Assembly (NCBI GenBank): GCA_017849435.1
Contig: JAFIGY010000016.1
Location: 1 to 64,000 of the forward strand
Direction of reading: 5' to 3'
DNA length: 64,000 nt
Origin: Chitinophaga niabensis
GTDB lineage: Bacteria; Bacteroidota; Bacteroidia; Chitinophagales; Chitinophagaceae
Of the stretch, positions 53,901 through 61,241 are shown one piece after another. The position numbers and the translations under genes were made by a program. Numbering within the stretch: the stretch's first letter is position 1; every line of letters starts with the position of its first letter. Under the pieces are notes generated by a model. It was given only the letters and a program-made list of their open reading frames with translations. It had not been told where the DNA came from and did not search any database.

Positions 53901-56173
53901 TCAGCGTGAGTGGTCTCACTTATGATGCGAACGGGAATATCGGTGCGATGACGCAGAAGGGAATGAAGAGCGGAACCAGCAGCGTAATCGATCAGCTGAC
54001 TTACGCCTACAAGTCCAACAGCAACCAGCTCGTAAAAGTGACAGACGCTGCCAATGATCCTTCCAGCACCCTGGGAGACTTCAAAGACCAGAACCCCGCT
54101 TCTACACAGGCATATAACTATGATGTCAACGGTAACCTCACGGAAGATTATCACAAGAATATCGACAGGATCACTTACAATATCCTGAACCTGCCCACCA
54201 GCGTGCATATCAATGGAAAGGGTACTATTAACTATGTGTATGATGCATCCGGCATCAAATTAAAGAAGGTTGTAACCGACAGTACAGCGAATCCTATTCG
54301 CGTTACCACCACCAGCTATCTTGGAAGTACCATTTATCAGAATGACAGTCTTCAGTTTATTGCACATGAAGAAGGGCGGATAAGACCGGTGCAGAAATCC
54401 GGGCAGCCTTTGACCTATGTGTACGATTATTTTGTGAAAGATCACCTGGGGAATGTGCGCATGGTGCTTACCGAGCAATCGGATTTTTCCATGTACACCG
54501 CCACGATGGAGCCACAGCGTGCGGCAACGGAGAGCGCGCTGTTTACTAATGTAGATGCTACCAGAACGCCGAAACCCGTTGGTTATCCGCAGGATCCGAC
54601 TGTTCAGAGCAATGCCTATGTGGCCAGGCTGAACGGAAGCAACCCTGAAAGGAAAATTGGCCCGTCCCTGGTGTTGAGGGTAATGGCGGGGGATACGATT
54701 GGCGTGGGGGCGAGGGCGTTCTATAAATCCATTGGGAACCCTGGCAACAAGTCCACAGCACCTGTAGCCGATATGGCCCGTGCGCTGGCGAGTGCCTTCG
54801 GTAACGGACAGGCAACGCAGGCCGAAGGCGTGCATGGCGGCGGCCGAAATAATACACCTTTCACGGAACGCTTTTATGGCAATGAATATCAGCGGTTAAA
54901 ACAGAAAGAGCCCGGTCAGGGTAATCAGACCAACCGCCCGAAAGCGTATCTGAATTTTGTGTTGTTCGACGATCAGTTTAAATTAGTGGAAGAAAACAGC
55001 GGGGTTAAACAGGTACAGGCGCAGCCGGATCAATTGCAGACGCTGGCGCAGGATAAGATGGTGATGCAGAAGAGCGGCTTCCTGTATGTTTATACCAGCA
55101 ATGAAACCCCGCAGGATGTGTTCTTTGACAATGTAACGGTGCTTTCCAATCCGGGGCCGGTGTTGGAGGAGACGCATTATTATCCGTTTGGGCTGACGAT
55201 GGAGGGTATCAGTACAAAGGCAGTTGGATCATTAGAGAATCGCTATAAGTATAACGGTATTGAAAAGATTGGAGAATTTGGGCTGGAAGATTATGATGCA
55301 AAGTTCAGAGAACTTGATCCTCAGATTGGTAGATGGTGGCAGGTTGACCCTAAGACAGATGCTTCACTTGCAGAGAGCCCTTACGCAAGCATGGGGAATA
55401 ATCCGATAAGTCATCAAGACCCTTTAGGTGACTACTTCTTTGGGTTATTTGGCTCCACATCTGCACAACGACAAGCAGCGAGAGCAGCAGTTGAAGAGTT
55501 AGAAAAAGCCGGCGGGTATTACGATGTAGAGATTAAGAATAAACACAGCAAGAAAATTCGTGTTAGCTATACGATTAACCATCAAACAGTAGACCCTGAA
55601 TCTGGGCGTGTAGCTGCAACGGCCAGTGCACGAAACCTTTACTTTAGAGAAAATGGGCGACCCGATTTTGGGAATACTTTGGAAAATACGGCGTATGATA
55701 GAGACCTTGCTTCCACAGCACTCTCTAATGGTAATAGAAGCCCTCGTCCCTATCCTGGTACAGCAGAATATGTAGCGGCAGAAGCTATCCTGGTGCCACT
55801 GCCCCCAGTATTTAAACTTTTGGGACAAGCAAGAGCGACTACTTTATACAGGTCTGTTTCACAAGCAGAATTGAGTGATATTGCTGCTAATGGACTTAGG
55901 GTAAATTCGGCTACAGGATATGAAAGTGGTAAGCTATTTGCAACTACAGTAGAAGATGCAGCTCGGTTCGGAAGAAATAATTTTGGTTTTGATGGGGTGC
56001 CAAATACTATTATTCAAGTAAAGGTTCCAGCACAGACAATCCGCTTTGCAGAGAAAAAGGTTTTGGACGGAATGAATGCGGTTAAAGTACCATCTGGTAT
56101 GTTGAACTCAGTAAAAAATGTTAAGACGTTGAATTTTACTCCTTATGTCAAACCGGGCTTTGGAGGCTTTTAA
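50924..56173 (+). CDS. RHS polymorphic toxin with ADP-ribosyltransferase-like C-terminal tip
   Basis: 1749 residues: signal peptide; Ig-like repeats (to ~310); DUF6443-like segment (YFDGLGRSIQTVVKEGSAAG); many YD repeats; and the RHS core end (RYKYNGIEKIGEFGLEDYDA, RELDPQIGRWWQVDP, SMGNNPISHQDPLGDYFFG) near residue 1500. The variable tip ends in TTLYRSVSQAELSDIAANGL (Arg 1643), YESGKLFATTVEDAARFG, and a strand TIIQVKVP. This order (YR, S-G-K-x-F-A-T-T, then strands) resembles ADP-ribosyltransferase-fold polymorphic toxins, though no catalytic Glu can be fixed. The tip is more AT-rich than the shell. The immunity candidate starts 10 bases after the stop. Confidence 0.85.
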   Translation: MNYTIYRISFLIVILLNGIGVFAQTPRVTGTVVGYRSSALIYRNWDVPQTSLGGGTWEVRGGTKIADYDGGTYTSIRVNADRGTATVTVIYRYMDLGTSTTYELEFQTLIRDTLRPGNILYPTTTSIPNGIAPPQLTVSGAGGGYGILDFSWQQSVTPGVWEDMGVGTENLTPPVMNGTVSYRRAVTSDYSKYSPNITLVETVYTDPVQFIALPALNPGSLTPTTQTIPMGTPAGGITGTAGSGGDCGTAVSYQWQQSYDSLAFFDIPGAVSANFTPAQVNSRTFYRRVAKCGPYSSYSNVSEVMVNEYVSLNYENENYVRTYDLLKPGIHSAYEAEAAPGSDKIQSTNYFDGLGRSIQTVVKEGSAAGADVVQPIVYDNAGRQPFAYQSYASSSTPGKFKNDPLTEYNSFMSGKFPGEGTFYSKTIFEESPLNRVEKVLAPGNSWGGSNRGTQSQSGGNNATEGVRIWKIAAASGSVPVTTSVYDDGALLKQVTIDEHDKYAIEYKDKQGKVILKKVQLDAGPSAQHDGWLCTYYVYDELDQLRFVLSPKAIDMIKNNGWSLTDPELANGLCFQYAYDARKRMVWKKVPGAAAVEMVYDVRDRLVFSRDGSQKNNNRWLVTFYDDLNRPVETALYLSSATRETLQAGLDNVTGSSAITTTLPAIEMLVVPSRDPAIAQYKARKEIVFTNGFESGNNEVFETEIDPNMAGTAVTTIVNNPLPGIQDNQLYPLSYTYYDQYPSAAPSFNTAYLSKLESGNSTAPETPTSATTLTNGLTTGKKTRILDTDQWLTAVNYYDSKGRLLQVISDNINGGKDIITNRYDFSGKVISSYTSYQNPLGATIQDARLLTVFKYDRNGRLTSTEKQLNDEPTWRRAVGQQEYNELGQISRKTLGNNLESLEYNYNIRGWLGGINKNFATTGSGHYFGTSLHYDDGLGATSQYNGNISSMTWRSAGDGRWRAYNFGYDAANRLLAADFNENPGSGWAKNPLIDFSVSGLTYDANGNIGAMTQKGMKSGTSSVIDQLTYAYKSNSNQLVKVTDAANDPSSTLGDFKDQNPASTQAYNYDVNGNLTEDYHKNIDRITYNILNLPTSVHINGKGTINYVYDASGIKLKKVVTDSTANPIRVTTTSYLGSTIYQNDSLQFIAHEEGRIRPVQKSGQPLTYVYDYFVKDHLGNVRMVLTEQSDFSMYTATMEPQRAATESALFTNVDATRTPKPVGYPQDPTVQSNAYVARLNGSNPERKIGPSLVLRVMAGDTIGVGARAFYKSIGNPGNKSTAPVADMARALASAFGNGQATQAEGVHGGGRNNTPFTERFYGNEYQRLKQKEPGQGNQTNRPKAYLNFVLFDDQFKLVEENSGVKQVQAQPDQLQTLAQDKMVMQKSGFLYVYTSNETPQDVFFDNVTVLSNPGPVLEETHYYPFGLTMEGISTKAVGSLENRYKYNGIEKIGEFGLEDYDAKFRELDPQIGRWWQVDPKTDASLAESPYASMGNNPISHQDPLGDYFFGLFGSTSAQRQAARAAVEELEKAGGYYDVEIKNKHSKKIRVSYTINHQTVDPESGRVAATASARNLYFRENGRPDFGNTLENTAYDRDLASTALSNGNRSPRPYPGTAEYVAAEAILVPLPPVFKLLGQARATTLYRSVSQAELSDIAANGLRVNSATGYESGKLFATTVEDAARFGRNNFGFDGVPNTIIQVKVPAQTIRFAEKKVLDGMNAVKVPSGMLNSVKNVKTLNFTPYVKPGFGGF

Positions 56174-56183
56174 GAATTGATTT

Positions 56184-56486
56184 ATGATAAGGGTATTAGC
56201 ACAAATAGAATTATTTGAGGGCGGACGTAAAACTCCAATTACTACTGGATACCGGCCTGCATTTAATGGTCTGAACGATCACACTGCAATCTCAGGCAAA
56301 ATAATATTGGTGAATAGGGATAGGCTTTCTCCGGGAGAGAAAGCTATAGTTGAAGTTAATTTTTTAGATGGGAGTATTCCGCCTCATTATCTTGTAGTAG
56401 GTAAAAAATTTACCTTTGACGAGTTGTCACAACCAGCTATCGGAGAGGGTTTTTTCATAGAGATAATAATAAATGATTTAAAGTGA
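56184..56486 (+). CDS. Free-standing EF-Tu domain III-like protein, candidate immunity protein
   Basis: 100 residues that align from end to end with domain III of EF-Tu. FEGGRKTPITTGYRPAFNG matches EF-Tu's EGGRHTPFFKGYRPQFYF. GKIILV...LSPGEKAIVEVNFL matches GTIELP...VMPGDNIKMVVTLI. LVVGKKFTFDE...AIGEGFFIEI matches GLRFAIREGGRTVGAGVV. There is no GTPase domain and no domain II. It begins 10 bases after the RHS toxin stop and shares its AT-rich composition, the standard position of an immunity gene. I infer that it neutralises the toxin, perhaps by mimicking the surface of EF-Tu that the toxin needs or attacks. A terminator follows. Confidence 0.85.
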   Translation: MIRVLAQIELFEGGRKTPITTGYRPAFNGLNDHTAISGKIILVNRDRLSPGEKAIVEVNFLDGSIPPHYLVVGKKFTFDELSQPAIGEGFFIEIIINDLK

Positions 56487-56502
56487 ATGGACTCTAACAG
56501 TA

Positions 56503-56534
56503 AGCCTCGCGCAGATCGCGCGGGGCTTTGTTGT
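56503..56534 (+). terminator. Terminator of the toxin-immunity unit
   Basis: AGCCTCGCGC pairs with GCGCGGGGCT (one T-G pair) around loop AGATC, followed by TTGTTGTT. It lies 16 bases after the EF-Tu-like gene, so toxin and immunity genes end together. Confidence 0.85.
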
Positions 56535-56756
56535 TATCTTGAATATGCGTTTTTAGTTTTGTTGTAAGTGATGATCACGCAAGTATATTTAACTTGCTGC
56601 CGTATTCCATTCACCGTTCTTTTTCATCCGATGGATTAGGTGAGGAAACGTTTATCATTATTTTTGACTTGGTAGCCGCACTGCTTCTTTTTATATAATG
56701 TACAGGATATTTAATTGCATTACTTCAGGTATCAAAGAGCAAAATGAATTTTCACA

Positions 56757-57260
56757 ATGTTGGTATTACCATTAATTAAGCGTAAAAAGACACTAATATT
56801 CAAGATTTTTTATACGGGGACATTTGTCACACTGCTTTTGGGGTTGGTTAGTATTTTTTTCTGGTCAGGGAATGCAACACTGATTTTACTTGCTCTTCTT
56901 TGTGTGTTCAGTATCCCGTCGCAATTGATGAAGACATATGATGTTGTCGGGACAATTAAATTAACAAGCGATGTAATAATTGTCGATGATCAACAGAATC
57001 AGCTTGCATTCCAGATATCAAATATAAGTCGATTAAAGGTTCATCTTCTTGAGGTTGAGGGCAATTTCCATTTTAAGTCAATAATGATGAAGCAAGGTGT
57101 GGATAATTACCTGAGTTTCATTAGTGAGGGGAACAAAAAAGAGTATATGTTTCTGTTAAAGGAAGAGACTGTGCCGGATTTACGCAGTTTATTTGTATTA
57201 TGGCGCAGTATTGGAATTCCGTTTACCTTGTATAATGCTACCTGGCGGAGCTTCTCTTGA
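56757..57260 (+). CDS. Hypothetical membrane protein, possible orphan immunity gene
   Basis: 167 residues. Two hydrophobic helices (about 14-34 and 38-56) are followed by a soluble ~105-residue domain rich in beta strands (VVGTIKLTSDVIIVDDQQNQ; LAFQISNISRLKVHLLEVEG) resembling a bacterial PH-like fold. AT-rich compared with the RHS genes. Not recognised as a named family. Its place behind the toxin-immunity pair suggests a left-over immunity gene of an earlier toxin tip. Confidence 0.65.
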   Translation: MLVLPLIKRKKTLIFKIFYTGTFVTLLLGLVSIFFWSGNATLILLALLCVFSIPSQLMKTYDVVGTIKLTSDVIIVDDQQNQLAFQISNISRLKVHLLEVEGNFHFKSIMMKQGVDNYLSFISEGNKKEYMFLLKEETVPDLRSLFVLWRSIGIPFTLYNATWRSFS

Positions 57261-57422
57261 AAATTAGAACATCATTGAGTTGCTTGTGATAGTTCCGACT
57301 CTCTTCCTTTATCAAATAACTCCTTGTACCTATAAAACTATCTCGGCTATAACTAAGAGTAGCTACTTGAAATTAACTCTAACTATAAGATTAAATCATA
57401 GCTATTAAGTTAATTTGAACTT

Positions 57423-57809
57423 GTGAAGAAAGGATTTAGATTCGCATTGATCTATAGTTTGCTATCGTTCGCCTTTTTGATGATATGTAAGTTTGCTTTG
57501 AATTTGATTCCAATGGAAACATTTGCTTACCTTTTTTGGTTTTATGTGGTTCAGGCAGTCGCAAGCATGTTGCTATTTCCTATCTTTAAAAGGACAATAA
57601 ATATAAATCAAAGTTCAATTGCCTTAAACTTTATAGCAGACTTCATTTTTTATCTATTATTACTGAATGTATTGTCTTGTTTTTTGACTGGGAATTCTCC
57701 TACTCTGAATTTTCTTAGGGGAGTTTTTCATAAACCGGATGTTAGATCTGATATTTTCATCATTCACATCGTTTTCATTTTTGGCTTTCTATTATCGTAT
57801 TTTTTATAA
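57423..57809 (+). CDS. Hypothetical small membrane protein, possible orphan immunity gene
   Basis: 128 residues with a GTG start at 57423 and four predicted membrane spans (about 8-27, 34-53, 68-88 and 108-127). No motif is recognised. Very AT-rich. Small four-span proteins of this kind often serve as immunity proteins to membrane- or periplasm-acting toxins, but there is no direct evidence here. Confidence 0.6.
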   Translation: MKKGFRFALIYSLLSFAFLMICKFALNLIPMETFAYLFWFYVVQAVASMLLFPIFKRTININQSSIALNFIADFIFYLLLLNVLSCFLTGNSPTLNFLRGVFHKPDVRSDIFIIHIVFIFGFLLSYFL

Positions 57810-57834
57810 AGTGGCGCTAATGGTTTAAACATGG

Positions 57835-57880
57835 ACAACAGCCACCCTGAGTAATTATACGAGTGGCTGTTGTTTTATTT
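57835..57880 (+). terminator. Terminator closing the RHS locus
   Basis: ACAACAGCCAC and GTGGCTGTTGT form an 11-bp perfect stem with a 17-base loop, followed by TTTATTT, 26 bases after the last small membrane gene. Confidence 0.85.
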
Positions 57881-58054
57881 AGAGTGGAAATGAAAATGCT
57901 GCGCATATCATTGCACAAACTCCTTTGCGCCCCCAAAATAATCCCTGCAAAATCCCCCAATTCTCCCTAAATTACAGTAGAGGGTCAATTCATGTGCGGA
58001 ATCATATCTTCCTGCCGTACAATCGCTAAGCAATCAATGCTTAAATAAAGAATT

Positions 58055-59821
58055 ATGAACCTGACGGATGTTATCGATTTAGCTAGAAAGACGGGCGTCC
58101 GGGATGTACATGCAGAAGCCGGGAAAACCGTTGTGATCGTTAATTCCCTGAGCCTGGCCACCGGATGTCTTGCAGTGGCGACCGGCATTGTTTTCTACCT
58201 TTTGTCCGGAAGCAACTGGATCCTTTTCCCCGCGCTGATAGAAGGCCTGCTGTTTGCCCTCGTCATGGTACTGAATGCCGGCGGGCATTACGGGATTGCG
58301 GGTATTCTGATGTATCTTACCCAGAACGTCGCTGCGGTATATTTCGGGCTGCGGCTGGGGATGACGGTGGAGGTGCAGCTACTGGGGGTGTTCCTGGTGA
58401 GCGCTTCTTTGCTTGTCTTTAAAAAGCGACTGATAAGGATATGCTGCATCGGTATTACCTGCCTTTGCCTGCTATTGCTGGAATACAATCTTTATACAGG
58501 CGCTTTCAAACCGATCCCGGTAGATCCGCAGACCCGCTTCCTCTTCCGCTGGCTCGCCATCATCTCCGTACTTTTCCTCAACATACTGGTCATTTACTTT
58601 TATGAAAAGAACGCCAACCGGCTTTACCGGGAAGTGGAGGAAAAGAACCACGGCCTCAAACTATTGGTGGGAGAACTGGAGCATGCGAATCTTTCCAAAA
58701 GCATCTTCGTCCGCGAAACCAGTCACGAGATCCGCACGCCTATGAATGCCATCTTCGGTATCAGCCAGCTCCTGATGCGGGAAGTGGACGCACGGCCGGA
58801 ACTGGCGCCGGTAGCCCCTTTGGCGGCGCCTTTGTACGGCGCCAGTTACAATGTGCTGGAGATCATCAATAACGTACTGGAGTTGTCAAGGATAGAAGCG
58901 GGAAGACTGGATGCGCTGGAAAAAGAACCCTTCACCCTCAAACCCTGGCTGGAAGGCGTGGTAGCGATCTACCAATACATTGCCCGCACAAAAGGGGTGA
59001 TCATACAACTGGAGATCAGCTCCAACATGCCGGCATCCCTGATAAGCGACAAGGTGAAGCTGACGCAGATCGTGAACAACCTCCTGTCCAACGCCATCAA
59101 ATTCACAAGGCGGGATACCACAATCAACATGCGGGTAACCGCCGAAGCGCAGCTATGGGTGATAACGGTGCAGGACAGGGGAGCAGGGATGAGTGAGGAA
59201 AAAGTGGCAAGGATCTTTGAGCCCTTTGTATCCGAACGCAATGCTTTTATCCAGGGTACAGGCCTGGGATTGCACATTGCCAGACGGCTGACAGAGCTCC
59301 TGGGCGGGCGCATCACGGTTACCAGTGCTCTGGGGAAAGGGTCGCTGTTCACGGCCTGCTTTCCGCTGGAAACACCGGTTACGCCTGTGGTCGATGTGGT
59401 GCGGATGGATGCTGTTACCGGCAAATTCCCCTCCTTCAATAATGCACATGTGCTTATGATTGAAGACGACCGCCTCAGCCAGGTGATCACTTCCGGATTC
59501 CTGAAAGGTATCGGTTGTGTAGTATCTGTAGCGGATAACGGGGTAGAAGGACTGGAAGCGGCACGTCGGAAAAAACCGGATATCATTCTCCTGGATATGC
59601 ATATGCCACATATGGGCGGGCGGGAAACGCTGCGGGAGATCCGGCTGGATCCTTTGCTGGCAGGCATTCCTGTGATAGCGGCATCCGGGGACGCGTTCAA
59701 AGAGGTGATGGAAGATACCCTCCGCGCGGGCGCGAATGAATACCTCGTGAAGCCGATCGAGTTCAGAACCCTGTACAATCTGCTGGCCAAATATCTTCAT
59801 CCCGAGCCGGTAGACGGCTAA
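58055..59821 (+). CDS. Hybrid sensor histidine kinase with receiver domain
   Basis: 588 residues. About six membrane helices (residues ~25-190) are followed by a short coiled coil (REVEEKNHGLKLLVGELEHA), the HisKA domain with ETSHEIRTPMNAIFGISQLL (His 224), the ATPase domain (NNLLSNAIKFTRR, DRGAGMSEEKV, GTGLGLHIARRL), and a C-terminal receiver with MIEDDRLSQ, ILLDMHMPHMGG (acceptor D514), AASGDA and LVKPIEF. No separate output gene is adjacent, so the signal is passed on elsewhere. Convergent with the terpene synthase gene, 3 bases between stops. Confidence 0.95.
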   Translation: MNLTDVIDLARKTGVRDVHAEAGKTVVIVNSLSLATGCLAVATGIVFYLLSGSNWILFPALIEGLLFALVMVLNAGGHYGIAGILMYLTQNVAAVYFGLRLGMTVEVQLLGVFLVSASLLVFKKRLIRICCIGITCLCLLLLEYNLYTGAFKPIPVDPQTRFLFRWLAIISVLFLNILVIYFYEKNANRLYREVEEKNHGLKLLVGELEHANLSKSIFVRETSHEIRTPMNAIFGISQLLMREVDARPELAPVAPLAAPLYGASYNVLEIINNVLELSRIEAGRLDALEKEPFTLKPWLEGVVAIYQYIARTKGVIIQLEISSNMPASLISDKVKLTQIVNNLLSNAIKFTRRDTTINMRVTAEAQLWVITVQDRGAGMSEEKVARIFEPFVSERNAFIQGTGLGLHIARRLTELLGGRITVTSALGKGSLFTACFPLETPVTPVVDVVRMDAVTGKFPSFNNAHVLMIEDDRLSQVITSGFLKGIGCVVSVADNGVEGLEAARRKKPDIILLDMHMPHMGGRETLREIRLDPLLAGIPVIAASGDAFKEVMEDTLRAGANEYLVKPIEFRTLYNLLAKYLHPEPVDG

Positions 59822-59824
59822 CAT

Positions 59825-60805
59825 TTAGATCACTACTTCCACGTTCCGGAACTGATCCGTGCCGGGATGGCCGCCGGGCTTGTAGCGTTGGGTGTCTTTT
59901 TCGTACCACGACTTATGCCCCTGTATCATCAGGTTATTGTGATAGATGAATTCCTTCACCTTTCCGTTGTGTATGCCGAAATCAGGCAGACTGTTGCACA
60001 GCGTGATATAATCCTCCACATCCGCCTGGTGAACACGCACCGCTTCCTCAAATGCTTCCTGCCGGGATATCCTGTACTGATGCTGTATGATGAGGATAAT
60101 ATTCATAATGTCTTTATCCTGCTCCTTCCAGATGGAAAAGTAGTCGTTGCACCAGGCTACAATGCGACAGGTAAGATCGGCGATGCGGCACATGGCGGGA
60201 TGATAGATCACTTCACGGGGAAATGTATATCCGATCACTACTTCCGCGAAAGATACCAGCGGGTATACGTCCACCGCCTTCATGCGGATGTTCATGTAAT
60301 CCGCTAGGGTCGGGTGTTGCAGCCTGGATTTATAAGGCGCTTCTTCTACCATTCCCTGCACATATTGCCCCATACTGTTGGAAAACCTTGCCAGCCAATG
60401 AGTGGGCATGAATCTGGCGAAGGCGTCCCGCATGGCGGCGAGCTGCTGAAAAATGGCGTTTTCTTCTTTTAACGGCGGAGAGCCGATGAGAATGTCCTCC
60501 ACCCGGTGTTTGAGCCGCTTCAGCTGGTCTACTGTGCAGTGTTCATGATAATCATCAAAACAAATGCCCCAAAGGGAATTCATGTTTAAAGGGGTGAGCC
60601 GCTCGCGACTGGCCATGGGAAAGAAACGGGCAGTGATATGTCCCAAAAGGGTTTTTTCGTATTTGCGTTTGATATCTGTGGGGATACAATCGTATTCGTT
60701 CCATAACCAGTCATTGATCTCCTGTTCCAGCTCATCAACATAAGGACTGATGAGATCAGGCCATGGATATTGCAAACGGGGGAGGCCTTGTGGATTGATC
60801 TGCAT
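59825..60805 (-). CDS. Class I terpene synthase (sesquiterpene cyclase-like)
   Basis: 326 residues from the ATG at 60805. Metal-binding motif 1 is FDDYHEH (D84, D85); the NSE triad is WCNDYFSIWKE (N220, S224, E228); a sensor Arg lies at about R174 (YMNIRMKAVD); and the C-terminal RY pair is in DTQRYKPGG. All key residues of bacterial terpene cyclases are present, so it should cyclise a prenyl diphosphate, probably farnesyl diphosphate. No prenyl transferase or P450 gene is adjacent, so the product may be released unmodified or finished elsewhere. Confidence 0.92.
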   Translation of the reverse strand: MQINPQGLPRLQYPWPDLISPYVDELEQEINDWLWNEYDCIPTDIKRKYEKTLLGHITARFFPMASRERLTPLNMNSLWGICFDDYHEHCTVDQLKRLKHRVEDILIGSPPLKEENAIFQQLAAMRDAFARFMPTHWLARFSNSMGQYVQGMVEEAPYKSRLQHPTLADYMNIRMKAVDVYPLVSFAEVVIGYTFPREVIYHPAMCRIADLTCRIVAWCNDYFSIWKEQDKDIMNIILIIQHQYRISRQEAFEEAVRVHQADVEDYITLCNSLPDFGIHNGKVKEFIYHNNLMIQGHKSWYEKDTQRYKPGGHPGTDQFRNVEVVI

Positions 60806-61241
60806 AACAACGGTATTTATACATGAAAAATAACCCCGGCCTGTCATTCAAATCGGTCAGGCACAGGTGTTCTCCTGTCATGTATATGCATAACCACTGG
60901 GCAACAACTTGCAAATAAGATGAAACAGATGCGATAAATACTCAGCAGGTGATTGTTACAATATTAGGGAATTATGTCGAATTCAGTTAACAAACGCTTA
61001 ACATTAACATCAACAAAAAAATTGTTAATGTGCAGTTTATTTAAATGTAAATATTTTTAATGTGTTAAAAATGTAGTTTGATGTTCGTTTTAATGGAAAA
61101 TTAATCTCGTTATTTATTTGATTTATCATTGAAGATGGGCGTAAAATTCATTATTTTGGATTGACATTATAATAGTATGATTATTTATAATGTGTTTACA
61201 AATACCTGGATACAACGAGAGCGAAAATACCGAGAGATACA
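60806..61241. other. AT-rich divergent intergenic region
   Basis: 436 bases between the terpene synthase and the MoeA-like gene, with no credible ORF. It holds an 8-bp perfect inverted repeat CATTAACA (61002-61009)/TGTTAATG (61023-61030) with a 13-base spacer and several TTAACA strings. The two divergent promoters must lie here. No complete TTTG/TAnnTTTG pair was found. Confidence 0.5.
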
